A stretch of DNA of 64,000 nucleotides from Histidinibacterium aquaticum (GTDB taxonomy: Bacteria; Pseudomonadota; Alphaproteobacteria; Rhodobacterales; Rhodobacteraceae). Positions 44,501 to 52,399 of the stretch are shown here, piece after piece. The notes under the pieces were generated by a model that saw nothing but the letters and a program-made list of their open reading frames with translations, had not been told where the DNA came from and made no database searches. How positions within the stretch are numbered: the first letter of the stretch is position 1; each line of letters starts with the position of its first letter. Where the stretch lies: the NCBI RefSeq assembly GCF_008710275.1, contig NZ_VYQE01000004.1, positions 1 through 64,000 of the forward strand, read 5' to 3'. The position numbers and the translations under genes are program-made.

Positions 44501-46050
44501 GGCGGCGTGTCGTCGCCCATGGAGGCGATGGCCTCTTTCCCGTCCTCGGCCATGGGGGCGAGGATCTGCTCCAGCTCCTCCACGGTATAGCCCGCCGCGA
44601 TCTGCCGGCGGCGCAGGTCGGCTCCGGTGAAGATCGGCTTCTCGGTTGCCGCGGCCAGCAGATCGTCGAGTTCGTTGATCTTGCCGACCCAGTCACCGAA
44701 GGGCTGGGCGGAGGCGAGACGGTCCTTGATCTCGGTGTCGTGGAAGAGCTTGTGCTCCTCCATGTCGACGGCAATCATCTGGCCCGGGCCGAGCGCGCCC
44801 TTCTCCTTCACCGTCTTCTCGTCGATGGGCACCATGCCCGCCTCGGAGCCGGCGATCAGCAGGTTGTCCCCGGTAACGACGTAACGCATCGGCCGCAGTC
44901 CGTTCCGGTCGAGGCCGCCGCAGACCCAGCGACCATCGGTCATGGCAAGCGCAGCGGGCCCGTCCCAGGGCTCCATCACCGCGTTGCAATAGGCGTACAT
45001 GTCGCGCCAGGCTTGTGGCAGCTCCTCGGCCTGCTTGGACCAGCTCTCGGGCACCAGCAGTGTCTTCGCCATCGGCGCGCTGCGGCCCGAGCGCACGAGT
45101 ACCTCGAAGACGGCGTCGAGCGCGGCGGAGTCCGAGGAGCCCTGCGCCACGATGGGTTTGATGTCACCCGCCATGTCTCCGAACGTGGCCGAAGCCATCC
45201 GGATCTCGTGGCTCTTCATCCAGTTCAGGTTGCCCTTCAGCGTGTTGATCTCGCCGTTATGCGCGAGCATCCGGAAGGGCTGCGCCAGCCACCACTGCGG
45301 GAAGGTGTTGGTGGAATAGCGCTGGTGGTAGATCGCGAAAGCGCTCTCGAAGCGTTCGTCCAGCAGGTCGCGGTAGAACTCGGCCACGTCCTGCGCGAGC
45401 ATCATGCCCTTGTAGATGATCGACCGGCAGGAGAGCGAGCAGAGGTAGAGCTGCGGCACCTGAGCGGCGGCCGCGGCCTTCTCGATGCGGCGTCGGATCA
45501 CGTAGAGCTCGCGCTCGAAGGTTTCCTCGTCCACGCCCTTCGAGTTCGAGATCAGGATCTGCTCGATCTCGGGACGGGTCGCGTTGGCCTTGTCGCCCAG
45601 CACGCCGATGTTCACCGGGACGTGCCGCCAGCCGTAGATGTAGTAGCCCATCCGCAGGACCTCGGTCTCGACGATGGTCCGGCAGGTCTCTTGCGCGCCG
45701 AAATCGGTACGCGGCAGGAAGACCTGGCCCACGGCCATGAGCTGATCCATCCGCGGCTCGTGGCCGGTGCGGCGGATCTGGTCGTAGAAGAACTGCACCG
45801 GGATCTGGACGTGGATGCCGGCCCCGTCACCGGTCCGTCCGTCGGCGTCGACCGCGCCGCGGTGCCAGACGGCCTTCAACGCCTGGATGCCGTTCTCGAC
45901 CACCTGGCGAGAGCTCTTGCCGTCGATAGAGACGACGAGGCCAACCCCGCAGGAGGCATGTTCGTCCTCGGCCCGGAACATCGAGTTCTCGGCCATCCAC
46001 TTGCGCTTCGCTTCCTCGGCGCGGGCCCAATCGGCATCGTACTTGGTCAT
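41512..46050 (-). CDS. gltB: Glutamate synthase (NADPH) large subunit
   Basis: 1512 residues. Transfers the amide of glutamine to 2-oxoglutarate. Domains in order: a propeptide of about 33 residues, then the class-II amidotransferase with the nucleophile Cys34 (HASCGVGLVV), a central domain, the FMN synthase domain, a 3Fe-4S motif (QCQSNTCPVGVCTQD), and the GXGXG beta-helix (GCGTNGCEYMTGGVAVILG). ATG 46050 (MTKYDADWARAEEAKRK) has AAGGAGCCTG upstream. It is separated from gltD by five inserted genes, which is not the usual order. Confidence 0.97.
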   Translation of the reverse strand: MTKYDADWARAEEAKRKWMAENSMFRAEDEHASCGVGLVVSIDGKSSRQVVENGIQALKAVWHRGAVDADGRTGDGAGIHVQIPVQFFYDQIRRTGHEPRMDQLMAVGQVFLPRTDFGAQETCRTIVETEVLRMGYYIYGWRHVPVNIGVLGDKANATRPEIEQILISNSKGVDEETFERELYVIRRRIEKAAAAAQVPQLYLCSLSCRSIIYKGMMLAQDVAEFYRDLLDERFESAFAIYHQRYSTNTFPQWWLAQPFRMLAHNGEINTLKGNLNWMKSHEIRMASATFGDMAGDIKPIVAQGSSDSAALDAVFEVLVRSGRSAPMAKTLLVPESWSKQAEELPQAWRDMYAYCNAVMEPWDGPAALAMTDGRWVCGGLDRNGLRPMRYVVTGDNLLIAGSEAGMVPIDEKTVKEKGALGPGQMIAVDMEEHKLFHDTEIKDRLASAQPFGDWVGKINELDDLLAAATEKPIFTGADLRRRQIAAGYTVEELEQILAPMAEDGKEAIASMGDDTPPAVLSERYRPLSHYFRQNFSQVTNPPIDSLREYRVMSLKTRFGNLKNVLDEDSSQTEILVLDSPFVGNAQWESLKVAFNSPCTEIDCTFPLGGGKNALRDGLDRIRAEAEDAVRSGAGHIILTDQHANEDMVAMPMILATSAVHSWLTRKGLRTFTSLNVRSAECIDPHYFAVLIACGATVVNAYLAEDSLADRIDRGLLDCSLTEAVARYRKAIDLGILKIMSKMGISVVSSYRGGLNFEAVGLSRAMVAEYFPGMHSRISGIGVSGIQKKAEEVHQLGFRGGRDVLPIGGFYKSRKSGESHAWQATSMHMMQSACDRASFEIWKQYSQMMTKAKPIHLRDLLAIKPMGEPVPIEEVESITSIRKRFVTPGMSLGALSPEAHKTLNVAMNRIGAKSDSGEGGEDPAHFVPEPNGDNPSAKIKQVASGRFGVTAEYLNQCEELEIKVAQGAKPGEGGQLPGMKVTDLIARLRHSTKGVTLISPPPHHDIYSIEDLAQLIYDLKQINPRAKVTVKLVASSGVGTIAAGVAKAKADVILISGHNGGTGASPATSIKYAGLPWEMGLTEAHQVLAMNNLRDRVTLRTDGGLRTGRDIVMAAMMGAEEYGIGTAALIAMGCIMVRQCQSNTCPVGVCTQDDRLRAKFTGNADKVVNLITFYASEVREILASIGARSLDEVIGRADLLTQVSRGAAHLDDLDLNPLLITVDGAEHITYDRTKPRNDVLDTLDSEIIKDAARFLEDGEKMQLQYAVQNTLRTIGTRTSSHVVRRFGMRNDLQPDHLTVKLNGSAGQSLGAFLAPGLKLEVSGDANDYVGKGLSGGTVVVRPPMASPLVASENTIIGNTVLYGATGGYLFAAGRAGERFCVRNSGAHVVIEGCGTNGCEYMTGGVAVILGPIGANFGAGMTGGMAYLYDPEGAAEKLLNMETLVTCPVSTDHWEAEVRGLVERHAEETGSRKAKDILQHWEEELGNFVQICPKEMLDKLAHPLGIETAKVPAE

Positions 46051-46069
46051 GGTCAGGCTCCTTGCGTCG

Positions 46070-46486
46070 TCACCCGTAGAGGGCACGTGTCTGGGCTTCG
46101 GTCAGGCGGTCGTGCTCTCCTTCGAGCGACCAGCTGTCCGGTTTCAGGTCCGCGAAGATCTCGCGCTTGAGTTCGAATCCGTTGCCGTCGTCAAAGAGGC
46201 CGACGGGGATCTCGTAGTCGCCCACGCCGTCGCGCCCCTTGTCGTATCTATACCACAGCGCCGACCCGCAGGTGGTGCAGAAGGACCGGCTCGCCCACTC
46301 GGACGAGCGGAAGGTCCCGACATTTTCCTCGCCCTCGATCCGGAGCGACGCCTCGGGCACCGTGACGCCGAAGAGCGCCGAGCCCGCCCAGCGCTGGCAC
46401 TGGCTGCAGTGGCAGACACCGAAGCCGCCGGTCTCCCTCGCACTGAAACGCACCGCGCCGCAGAGGCACTTGCCGGTTCGCGCCAT
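46070..46486 (-). CDS. GFA-family (glutathione-dependent formaldehyde-activating type) zinc protein
   Basis: 138 residues with the zinc motifs of the GFA fold: KCLCGAVRFSA, CHCSQCQRWAGSALFG and RSFCTTCGSALWYRY, giving seven or more zinc-binding Cys in two sites. Most members are not the true formaldehyde enzyme and have unknown substrates. The C-terminus (IFADLKPDSWSLEGEHDRLT) is family-typical. It is 19 bases upstream of gltB and 3 bases downstream of a second GFA gene, within the glutamate synthase operon. Confidence 0.88.
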   Translation of the reverse strand: MARTGKCLCGAVRFSARETGGFGVCHCSQCQRWAGSALFGVTVPEASLRIEGEENVGTFRSSEWASRSFCTTCGSALWYRYDKGRDGVGDYEIPVGLFDDGNGFELKREIFADLKPDSWSLEGEHDRLTEAQTRALYG

Positions 46487-46489
46487 GGC

Positions 46490-46915
46490 TCAGCCCTCCC
46501 GGTTGAGGTTGGGGTGGGTGGCGTCGTAGGCCGCTTGCGGTATCTGCTCGACCTCCGGCCCAAAGGTGAGGCCCGGGATGGCGCGGTCGGAGTAGACGCA
46601 GGTGGTCACCCGCGACCCGCCCGCGGCGTCGAAAAGACCTGGCGAGAGTTCGAGGTAGCCCGTGTCCGGGCCATCCACGTACCGGAACCAGACCGCGCTG
46701 CCGCAGGTATCGCACCAGGCCCGCTCGGCCAGGCGAGACGACCTGTGCGTCTTGATCGGACCCTCGGAGGTCACGGCCTTGGCCGGAACCTCGACGCCCA
46801 TCTGGACGCCGCCGCCCCAGCGGGAACAGAGGTCGCAGAAACAGGCCGAGATGCCGCCCAAGTCGGCCTCGGCCCGTATCCGGACGTCTCCGCAGAGGCA
46901 GCGGCCCTCGATCAC
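46490..46915 (-). CDS. Second GFA-family zinc protein
   Basis: 141 residues. The zinc motifs are GRCLCGDVRIRA, CFCDLCSRWGGGVQMG and AWCDTCGSAVWFRY. It is a diverged relative of the next gene (46070), so the pair probably arose by duplication. The start codon is GTG 46915 and overlaps the stop of the preceding secreted-protein gene as GTGA. Substrate unknown; it may act on a small thiol adduct (inference). Confidence 0.87.
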   Translation of the reverse strand: MIEGRCLCGDVRIRAEADLGGISACFCDLCSRWGGGVQMGVEVPAKAVTSEGPIKTHRSSRLAERAWCDTCGSAVWFRYVDGPDTGYLELSPGLFDAAGGSRVTTCVYSDRAIPGLTFGPEVEQIPQAAYDATHPNLNREG

Positions 46916-47610
46916 TCGGTCACCTCGAGGCTGATGTCCTGCACGCCGCAGTCGTAGATCGGCTCGCTGGCGAAGAAGCCTTCCTCGCCGGGCTCGATGA
47001 TCTGCACCGGGCGGTTGTCCCGCTCGGGCCCCATCGTACCGTCCTCGTTCACCTGGGCGGAGGTGCCCGGCAGGAAGAGGCGCTCGTCCTCCATGACGTA
47101 GTTCGTGCCCTCCTGGCGGGTCCAGTCGGCGCCCTCTTCCTTGACCTCGGTGGTGTAGGTCATGGCGAGCAGCTCGTGGCCGTCGATCTCCACCGTCTCT
47201 CCGGTCAGCACGTCGGCGCCGCGATAACGGGTCTCTTCCGAGCCCTCTTCGTCCAGCGTCTCGGTGATCGTGACAAAGTCGTAGGTGTCGATGCCGCTTT
47301 CCAGCAGCTCGGTCAGGGAGGCGGGATCCTCGGGGTCTTCCTCGAGAACGGACCGCGTGCCGGTGACAAGGCCGAGGCTCTCAACCCACTCGGTCTCGGA
47401 GTTGATGCGGCTGGCGAAGACGGGGCCCTGCTCGACGAAATCGACGCGCCACTGGTGGCCTTCGGGGTCGCCCTCGCAGGTGTAGTGGTTCGACATCATG
47501 CAGCCGCGCTGCTGCACGGTCAGGAACCCGGTGCAGCCCTCGGGCGGCGTCCAGGTCTGCGCGGCGAGCGGGGAGGCCAGCATGGCAAGGGGAAGGGCGA
47601 GGCGGATCAT
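46912..47610 (-). CDS. Secreted four-cysteine protein, third copy of a tandem family
   Basis: 232 residues. Signal peptide MIRLALPLAMLASPLAAQTW, then the family pattern: EGCTGFLTVQQRGCMMSNHY, TCEGDPEGHQWRVDF, DPASLTELLESGIDTYDFVT, the segment YRGADVLTGETVEIDGHELL, and the C-terminal YDCGVQDISLEV. Four cysteines are shared by all three copies (three near the N-terminus, one near the end), which would allow two disulfides in the periplasm. No known family is recognised. ATG 47610 overlaps the previous stop as ATGA, and its own stop overlaps the GFA gene. Confidence 0.82.
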   Translation of the reverse strand: MIRLALPLAMLASPLAAQTWTPPEGCTGFLTVQQRGCMMSNHYTCEGDPEGHQWRVDFVEQGPVFASRINSETEWVESLGLVTGTRSVLEEDPEDPASLTELLESGIDTYDFVTITETLDEEGSEETRYRGADVLTGETVEIDGHELLAMTYTTEVKEEGADWTRQEGTNYVMEDERLFLPGTSAQVNEDGTMGPERDNRPVQIIEPGEEGFFASEPIYDCGVQDISLEVTE

Positions 47611-48284
47611 TTGGCGATCTCCAGTTTCGACATCATGGCCCCGCAGTCGTACTTCGGATTGGAAGACAGGAAACCGGGCTCTCCCGGAAATATGAACTCA
47701 ACGGGAGATTCGTCACTCTCCCACTCGTCGTCCGGCGTCGTGATTGTGCTCGTCCCCGAGAGAAACATGCGGAAGTCGGTGGAAATCCACTCGTTACCCG
47801 AAGCGCGCCACTCTTCTTCACCGCCGGGGCCGTAGACCACGATGGAGTATTCGGTCTGCTGCAGTGTCACGCCGTCGATGGTCTCGGTCACACCGGTCAG
47901 GCCGTCACGGCCCACGTAGCGCGTCTCGCCGATCTCGGGCGAGATCGTGCGGAAATCGTAGGTGTCCTCGCCCGTCTCCAGAAGCTCCGTGAAGGAGGCC
48001 GGGTCGCGCGGGGCCTCCTCCAGCCGCTCGCTGTGGCCGCTCGTCATGAAGTGGCTCTCGATCCACTGGGTCTCGGCGTCGATGGCTCCGACGAACTCCA
48101 GCCCGTCCTCGCCAAGCACCGCCCGGCGCTGCAGTCCCTCGGGGTCGCCTTCGCAGACGAAGTGGTGCCCGACCGTGCAGGACCGCGACTGCACCGTCAG
48201 GAAGGCGTCGCATCCCTGCGGCAATGAAAAGCTCTGCGCCCCGGCGGGTGCCGCAAGCAGGCAAAGGAGAGCGGCGTATCTCAT
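47607..48284 (-). CDS. Secreted four-cysteine protein, second copy of a tandem family
   Basis: 225 residues from ATG 48284 (MRYAALLCLLAAPAGAQSFS, a signal peptide). The family pattern is kept: QGCDAFLTVQSRSCTVGHHF, VCEGDPEGLQRRAV, DPASFTELLETGEDTYDFRT, GRDGLTGVTETIDGVTLQQT, PVEFIFPGEPGFLSSNPKYD, and the end CGAMMSKLEIAK. The longer frame upstream of 48284 is not family-like. It overlaps both neighbours by 4 bases. Copies two and three share the ends DCGxxxxxLE. Function unknown; periplasmic location is predicted. Confidence 0.82.
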   Translation of the reverse strand: MRYAALLCLLAAPAGAQSFSLPQGCDAFLTVQSRSCTVGHHFVCEGDPEGLQRRAVLGEDGLEFVGAIDAETQWIESHFMTSGHSERLEEAPRDPASFTELLETGEDTYDFRTISPEIGETRYVGRDGLTGVTETIDGVTLQQTEYSIVVYGPGGEEEWRASGNEWISTDFRMFLSGTSTITTPDDEWESDESPVEFIFPGEPGFLSSNPKYDCGAMMSKLEIAK

Positions 48285-48988
48285 CGGAGTGCCTCCAGCG
48301 ACGACATCACGACGTCGCAGCCGTAGCGCGGTTCGAGCGCGAGAAACCCCTCCTCGCCCGGGTAGACGAATTCCACCGGCGAGGCGTCCGTCGCCTCCTC
48401 CGGCTTGCCCGGGGGCCAGCTCTCGCCCAGGAGGAATAGGCGGTGCCGCTCGGACACGTACTGCCGCCCCTCGAGCCCGTCGATCACCTCGCCCTCCGGG
48501 TCGTAGACGGTGAAGCCGAAAGCCGTGGTTCCCAGCGGCTCGCCGTCGATGACGGTCTCGCCCGTCAACCGGTCGAAGCCCACGTATCGGCGCGGCACCT
48601 CGCCCTCCTGCGGGACCACGGTGAAGTCGTAGGTGTCGTAGGACGAGGCGAAGAGCTCCGTCAGGCTTTCCGGATCGGGGGCCGGCGTCTGCATGACCCG
48701 GCTCCGCGGCGGGGCGAAGTAGTAGGTCGTCAGCCATTGGAACTCGGCGTCGACCTGCTTCACCTGGATCGGACCGTTCTCACCCAGAAGCGCGACCCAC
48801 TGCATTCCGGCGGGATCGGCCTCGCATGTCCAGACGTGGGTCACGAGGCACTGCTTCTGTTGCACGGTCAGGGTCCCCGTGCAGCCCTCGGGCGGCACGA
48901 AGGTCTGGCTCGCCACGGGCGCCGCGGCGAGCATGCAGAGAACCGTCGTCCAGCGCATCCCCGATCCCATCCGAACGGTCCGTGTCAC
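48281..48988 (-). CDS. Secreted four-cysteine protein, first copy of a tandem family
   Basis: 235 residues from GTG 48988, or about 225 from the ATG (MRWTTVLCMLAAAPVASQTF) that starts the signal peptide. Family pattern: EGCTGTLTVQQKQCLVTHVW, TCEADPAGMQWVAL, DPESLTELFASSYDTYDFTV, GFDRLTGETVIDGEPLGTTA, PVEFVYPGEEGFLALEPRYG, and the end CDVVMSSLEALR. It directly follows gltD, whose stop overlaps the GTG as GTGA. No known domain is recognised. The shared GDP/ADP-Gly, TYDF and PGExGF motifs across the three copies argue for one conserved fold. Confidence 0.82.
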   Translation of the reverse strand: MTRTVRMGSGMRWTTVLCMLAAAPVASQTFVPPEGCTGTLTVQQKQCLVTHVWTCEADPAGMQWVALLGENGPIQVKQVDAEFQWLTTYYFAPPRSRVMQTPAPDPESLTELFASSYDTYDFTVVPQEGEVPRRYVGFDRLTGETVIDGEPLGTTAFGFTVYDPEGEVIDGLEGRQYVSERHRLFLLGESWPPGKPEEATDASPVEFVYPGEEGFLALEPRYGCDVVMSSLEALR

Positions 48989-50475
48989 TCGGCGGCGACC
49001 GAGGCCGGCTGGTCGAGCTGGGCGAGGATCGCGTCCGCGGTATCGCGTCCGTCGCGGATTGCCCAGACCACCAGCGAGGCGCCCCGCACGATGTCACCCG
49101 CGGCATAGACGCCCGGCAGCGAGGTCGCGCCCGTGCCGAACTCGGCCTTGATGGTACCCCAACGGGTCACTTCCAGCCCCTCGACACCCCAGAGCGTCGG
49201 CAGCTCCTCGGGCTCGAAACCCAACGCCTTGATCACGAGGTCGGCGTCCTCGACATAGTCGGCGCCCTCGATGATTTCGGGGCTCTGGCGGCCGGTGGCA
49301 TCTGGCTGGCCGAGGCGCATCTTGTGGACCATGACGCCGGCGACCGAACCCTCGCCCGGACCCTCGGCCACGACCCCGCCTACGGCGCCCTCGTGCCCGC
49401 CGCCGGCAGTGAAGCCCTTGGGGGCGGAGAGCCAGACGAACTCGACGCCCTCCTCCTCGGCATTGGCGACCTCGCGCTGCGAGCCGGGCATGTTCGACCG
49501 GTCGCGGCGGTAGAGACACTTCACGCTCTCGGCGCCCTGGCGCACGGCGGTCCGGACGCAGTCCATCGCCGTATCGCCGCCGCCGATGACGACCACGCGC
49601 TTGCCCTTCGCGTTGAGTTCGCCGCTGTCGTATTCCTCGACCGTGTCGCCGAAATTCGCCACGCGGTTCGAGGCGGTGAGATAGTCGATCGCCCGCACGA
49701 TCCCCTTGGAGCCAGAGCCCGGCCCTTGCAGGTCGCGGGACTTGTAGACGCCGGTGGCGATCAGCACGGCGTCGTGCTTGGCGCGGATCTCGTCGAACCC
49801 GATGTCGACCCCGACATCGCAATTCAGCCGGAAGGTGACCCCGCCCTCCTCGAGCTGGGTCATGCGCTTCATCACGACCTCCTTCTCGAGCTTGAAGCCG
49901 GGGATGCCGTAGGTCATCAGCCCGCCGCCGCGGTCGTAGCGATCGTAGACGGTGACCTGCAGGCCCTCGCGACGCAGGCGGTCTGCAGCGGCTAGGCCGC
50001 CGGGGCCCGCGCCGATAATGCCGACGCTTTCGCTCCGCTCATGGGCGGGAGAAATGGGCTTCACCCAGCCCTCCTCCCACGCGGTGTCGGTGATGTATTT
50101 CTCGACGGCGCCGATGGTGACGGTGCCATGGCCGGACTGCTCGATGACGCAGTTGCCCTCGCATAGCCGGTCCTGCGGGCAGATCCGCCCGCAAATCTCG
50201 GGGAAAGTGTTGGTTTCCTGACTGACCTCGTAGGCCTCCTGCAGGCGGCCCTCGGCGGTCAGGCGCAGCCAGTCCGGGATGTTGTTGTGCAGCGGGCAAT
50301 GCGTCTGACAGTACGGCACGCCGCACTGCGAACACCGGCCGGCCTGCTCGCCCGCCTTCTCGCGCGCGAACTCGCCATAAATCTCGCGAAAATCGGCCCG
50401 ACGCAGATCGGGGGGACGCTTGTCCGGCATGTTCCGCCCGACGGTGACGAACTTCAGCATGTTCTGGGAAGCCAC
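48985..50475 (-). CDS. gltD: Glutamate synthase (NADPH) small subunit
   Basis: 496 residues. Passes electrons from NADPH via FAD and 4Fe-4S clusters to GltB. N-terminal cluster motifs are CSQCGVPYCQTHCPLHN and CGRICPQDRLCEGNCVIEQ; FAD site VGIIGAGPGGLAAADRL; NADPH site VVVIGGGDTAMDCVRTA. The start GTG 50475 (ASQNMLKFVTVGR) is followed by an in-frame ATG five codons on, an alternative. It is the first gene of the minus-strand operon running to 41246; the promoter lies in the roughly 220 bases to uppP. Confidence 0.97.
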   Translation of the reverse strand: MASQNMLKFVTVGRNMPDKRPPDLRRADFREIYGEFAREKAGEQAGRCSQCGVPYCQTHCPLHNNIPDWLRLTAEGRLQEAYEVSQETNTFPEICGRICPQDRLCEGNCVIEQSGHGTVTIGAVEKYITDTAWEEGWVKPISPAHERSESVGIIGAGPGGLAAADRLRREGLQVTVYDRYDRGGGLMTYGIPGFKLEKEVVMKRMTQLEEGGVTFRLNCDVGVDIGFDEIRAKHDAVLIATGVYKSRDLQGPGSGSKGIVRAIDYLTASNRVANFGDTVEEYDSGELNAKGKRVVVIGGGDTAMDCVRTAVRQGAESVKCLYRRDRSNMPGSQREVANAEEEGVEFVWLSAPKGFTAGGGHEGAVGGVVAEGPGEGSVAGVMVHKMRLGQPDATGRQSPEIIEGADYVEDADLVIKALGFEPEELPTLWGVEGLEVTRWGTIKAEFGTGATSLPGVYAAGDIVRGASLVVWAIRDGRDTADAILAQLDQPASVAAE

Positions 50476-50697
50476 GACTGCGGATCCTTTCGCCTCGGAG
50501 AGTCTGGAGCGTCCGCATACACAGGTTCAGCGGGAAAGAAAAGTCACTGTTACTGACCTATATGGGCACATTTTGCCGCGAATGCCAGCCCGCGCCCTCA
50601 AGTCAGCGCTGAATTTAGGTCCGCATCGTTACCTACATGCAGTCTTTCGTATGGCCCTGAACGAGTTAAGTTGGCGGTCGCGATTCGCAGGATCTCC

Positions 50698-51501
50698 ATG
50701 CCGATTTTTCACCTTTTCCTCGTGGCCGTCATCCAGGGCGTCACAGAGTTCCTTCCTGTCTCGTCCTCCGGTCACCTGATCCTTCTGCCGCTGCTGACCG
50801 GCATGGCGGACCAGGGGCTGGCGATCGACGTCGCGGTGCACGTCGGCACGCTCTTCGCAGTGATCCTCTACTTCTGGACCGACGTCTTCCTCGCCGTCCG
50901 AGGACTCGGCCGCCTCCTGCGCGGCAAGGTCGATACGCAGGGGGCCTTCCTTGCTCTCTGCCTCATCGTCGCGACGATCCCCGTCGTCATCGCCGGGCTG
51001 CTGCTTTCGGTCTTCAACCTGACCGAGGTCCTCCGATCCGTCGCGGTGATCGGCTGGACCATGCTGATCTTCGGCCTGGTCCTCTACTGGGCGGACCAGA
51101 CCGGGGCCGAAGATCGGACGGCGGATCGCTGGAGCCTCAAGCATGCCCTCATCATGGGTCTCTGGCAGGTCCTGGCGCTGATCCCCGGCACCTCCCGCTC
51201 CGGCATCACGATCACCGGCGCCCGGCGGCTCGGCTACGACCGCGAGTCGGGCGCCAAGCTCGCCATGCTGATGTCGATCCCGACCATTGCCGCCTCTGGC
51301 ATCCTACTGGGCGCAGAGGTCTGGGCCGCGGGCGACATCGCCATGGCGCAGGCTGGGGCCGTGGCCGCCCTGCTCGCCTTCGTCTCAGCGCTGCTCGCCC
51401 TGAGCCTGATGATGCGGCTGCTGAAGTCGGTGAGCTTCACGCCCTACGTCGTCTACAGATGCATCCTTGGCGTCGTGCTGCTCTGGATCGCCTACAGCTG
51501 A
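50698..51501 (+). CDS. uppP: Undecaprenyl-diphosphatase UppP
   Basis: 267 residues, about eight membrane helices. Recycles undecaprenyl diphosphate to the monophosphate carrier needed for peptidoglycan. The active-site motifs are QGVTEFLPVSSSGHLIL near the N-terminus and IPGTSRSGITITGARRLG in the middle, with the Glu and His of the family. ATG 50698 (MPIFHLFLVAVIQ) was preferred over 50671. It is divergent from gltD and converges with the cytochrome gene, whose stop is 5 bases away. Confidence 0.95.
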   Translation: MPIFHLFLVAVIQGVTEFLPVSSSGHLILLPLLTGMADQGLAIDVAVHVGTLFAVILYFWTDVFLAVRGLGRLLRGKVDTQGAFLALCLIVATIPVVIAGLLLSVFNLTEVLRSVAVIGWTMLIFGLVLYWADQTGAEDRTADRWSLKHALIMGLWQVLALIPGTSRSGITITGARRLGYDRESGAKLAMLMSIPTIAASGILLGAEVWAAGDIAMAQAGAVAALLAFVSALLALSLMMRLLKSVSFTPYVVYRCILGVVLLWIAYS

Positions 51502-51505
51502 CTGA

Positions 51506-52399
51506 TCAACGCGCGCGAAGCCGCGTCGCGATGACAGTGCCGTCCGCCCCGAGGGTACCGCGCATCTCGTAGGTCTGCCCGACCGTGAGCGCGTCCTCGA
51601 TCCGCGCGTCCGCCGCGACCTCGAACCGGCCTCCGTCGATTTCCTGCCGCGCGGTCAGCGTCCCCTCGATCCGGACTTCCGCACCGCCGGGCGGACTGGC
51701 CGGGCTGCCTTCTTGGTCCCGCGCGCCTCCCTCGATCCAGTCGCCCAGCAAGGCGATCTCCTCGTCACTCAGGAAGGGTGGCCCGTCGAGAGGCATGCGC
51801 GGATCCTCCAGTCCGGCGACGTGCCGCCAGAGCAGGCTGAGCTGCGGTTGCCCGGGCACGACCACGGCCCGCTCACCACCGGCAATGACGCGCGTATGGT
51901 CCGCGAGGACGAGCCCCTCCGGCGGGGCGCCGAGGATTGACTGGTCCGAATGGCACTTCACGCAGCGTTGCGAGAGGATCGGGGCGATCTCGCCGAACCA
52001 GACCTCGCCGGTCGGTGAGGTCGGAACGTCCTCCGGATTGGCCTCCACCGGCCCACCCTCGGGCAAACCGGCCGCGATCCAGCCCTCGATCAGGGCGATC
52101 TGGTCGGGTTCGAGCCAAGGAGGCCCATCGAACGGCATCCGCGGTTCGGTATCGCCGCGCACACGGCGCGCCAGCGGACTGGCCTCCGGCTCGCCCGGAA
52201 ACAGGACCGGCCCATTGTCCCCGCCGGCGACGGCGGAGTCGAAGCTGTCCAGCCGCAGGCCGAGAGGTGCGAATTCTCCGGAGTGGCAGACCGTGCACCG
52301 CTCCTCGAAGATCGGCGCGACATCCGCCCATGTCTGGGCCGCCGCAGGTGCGCCCGCGGCCAGTCCCAGGGCGATCAGAGGCTCAGGAAAACCCCGCAC
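51506..52399 (-). CDS. Two-haem c-type cytochrome (planctomycete-type domains) with a C-terminal beta domain
   Basis: 297 residues from GTG 52399. Signal peptide-like start VRGFPEPLIALGLAAGAPAA is followed by two related modules, each with one CxxCH site: ERCTVCHSGEFAPLGLRLD and QRCVKCHSDQSILGAPPEG. Each module continues to a PRMPF/LDGPPxL segment, as in planctomycete cytochrome C domains (PF07635-like). The end (VRIEGTLTARQEIDGGRFEV) is a small beta domain. The start overlaps the NDUFA9-like gene by 17 bases. An electron-carrying role is likely; the partner is unknown. Confidence 0.82.
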   Translation of the reverse strand: MRGFPEPLIALGLAAGAPAAAQTWADVAPIFEERCTVCHSGEFAPLGLRLDSFDSAVAGGDNGPVLFPGEPEASPLARRVRGDTEPRMPFDGPPWLEPDQIALIEGWIAAGLPEGGPVEANPEDVPTSPTGEVWFGEIAPILSQRCVKCHSDQSILGAPPEGLVLADHTRVIAGGERAVVVPGQPQLSLLWRHVAGLEDPRMPLDGPPFLSDEEIALLGDWIEGGARDQEGSPASPPGGAEVRIEGTLTARQEIDGGRFEVAADARIEDALTVGQTYEMRGTLGADGTVIATRLRAR

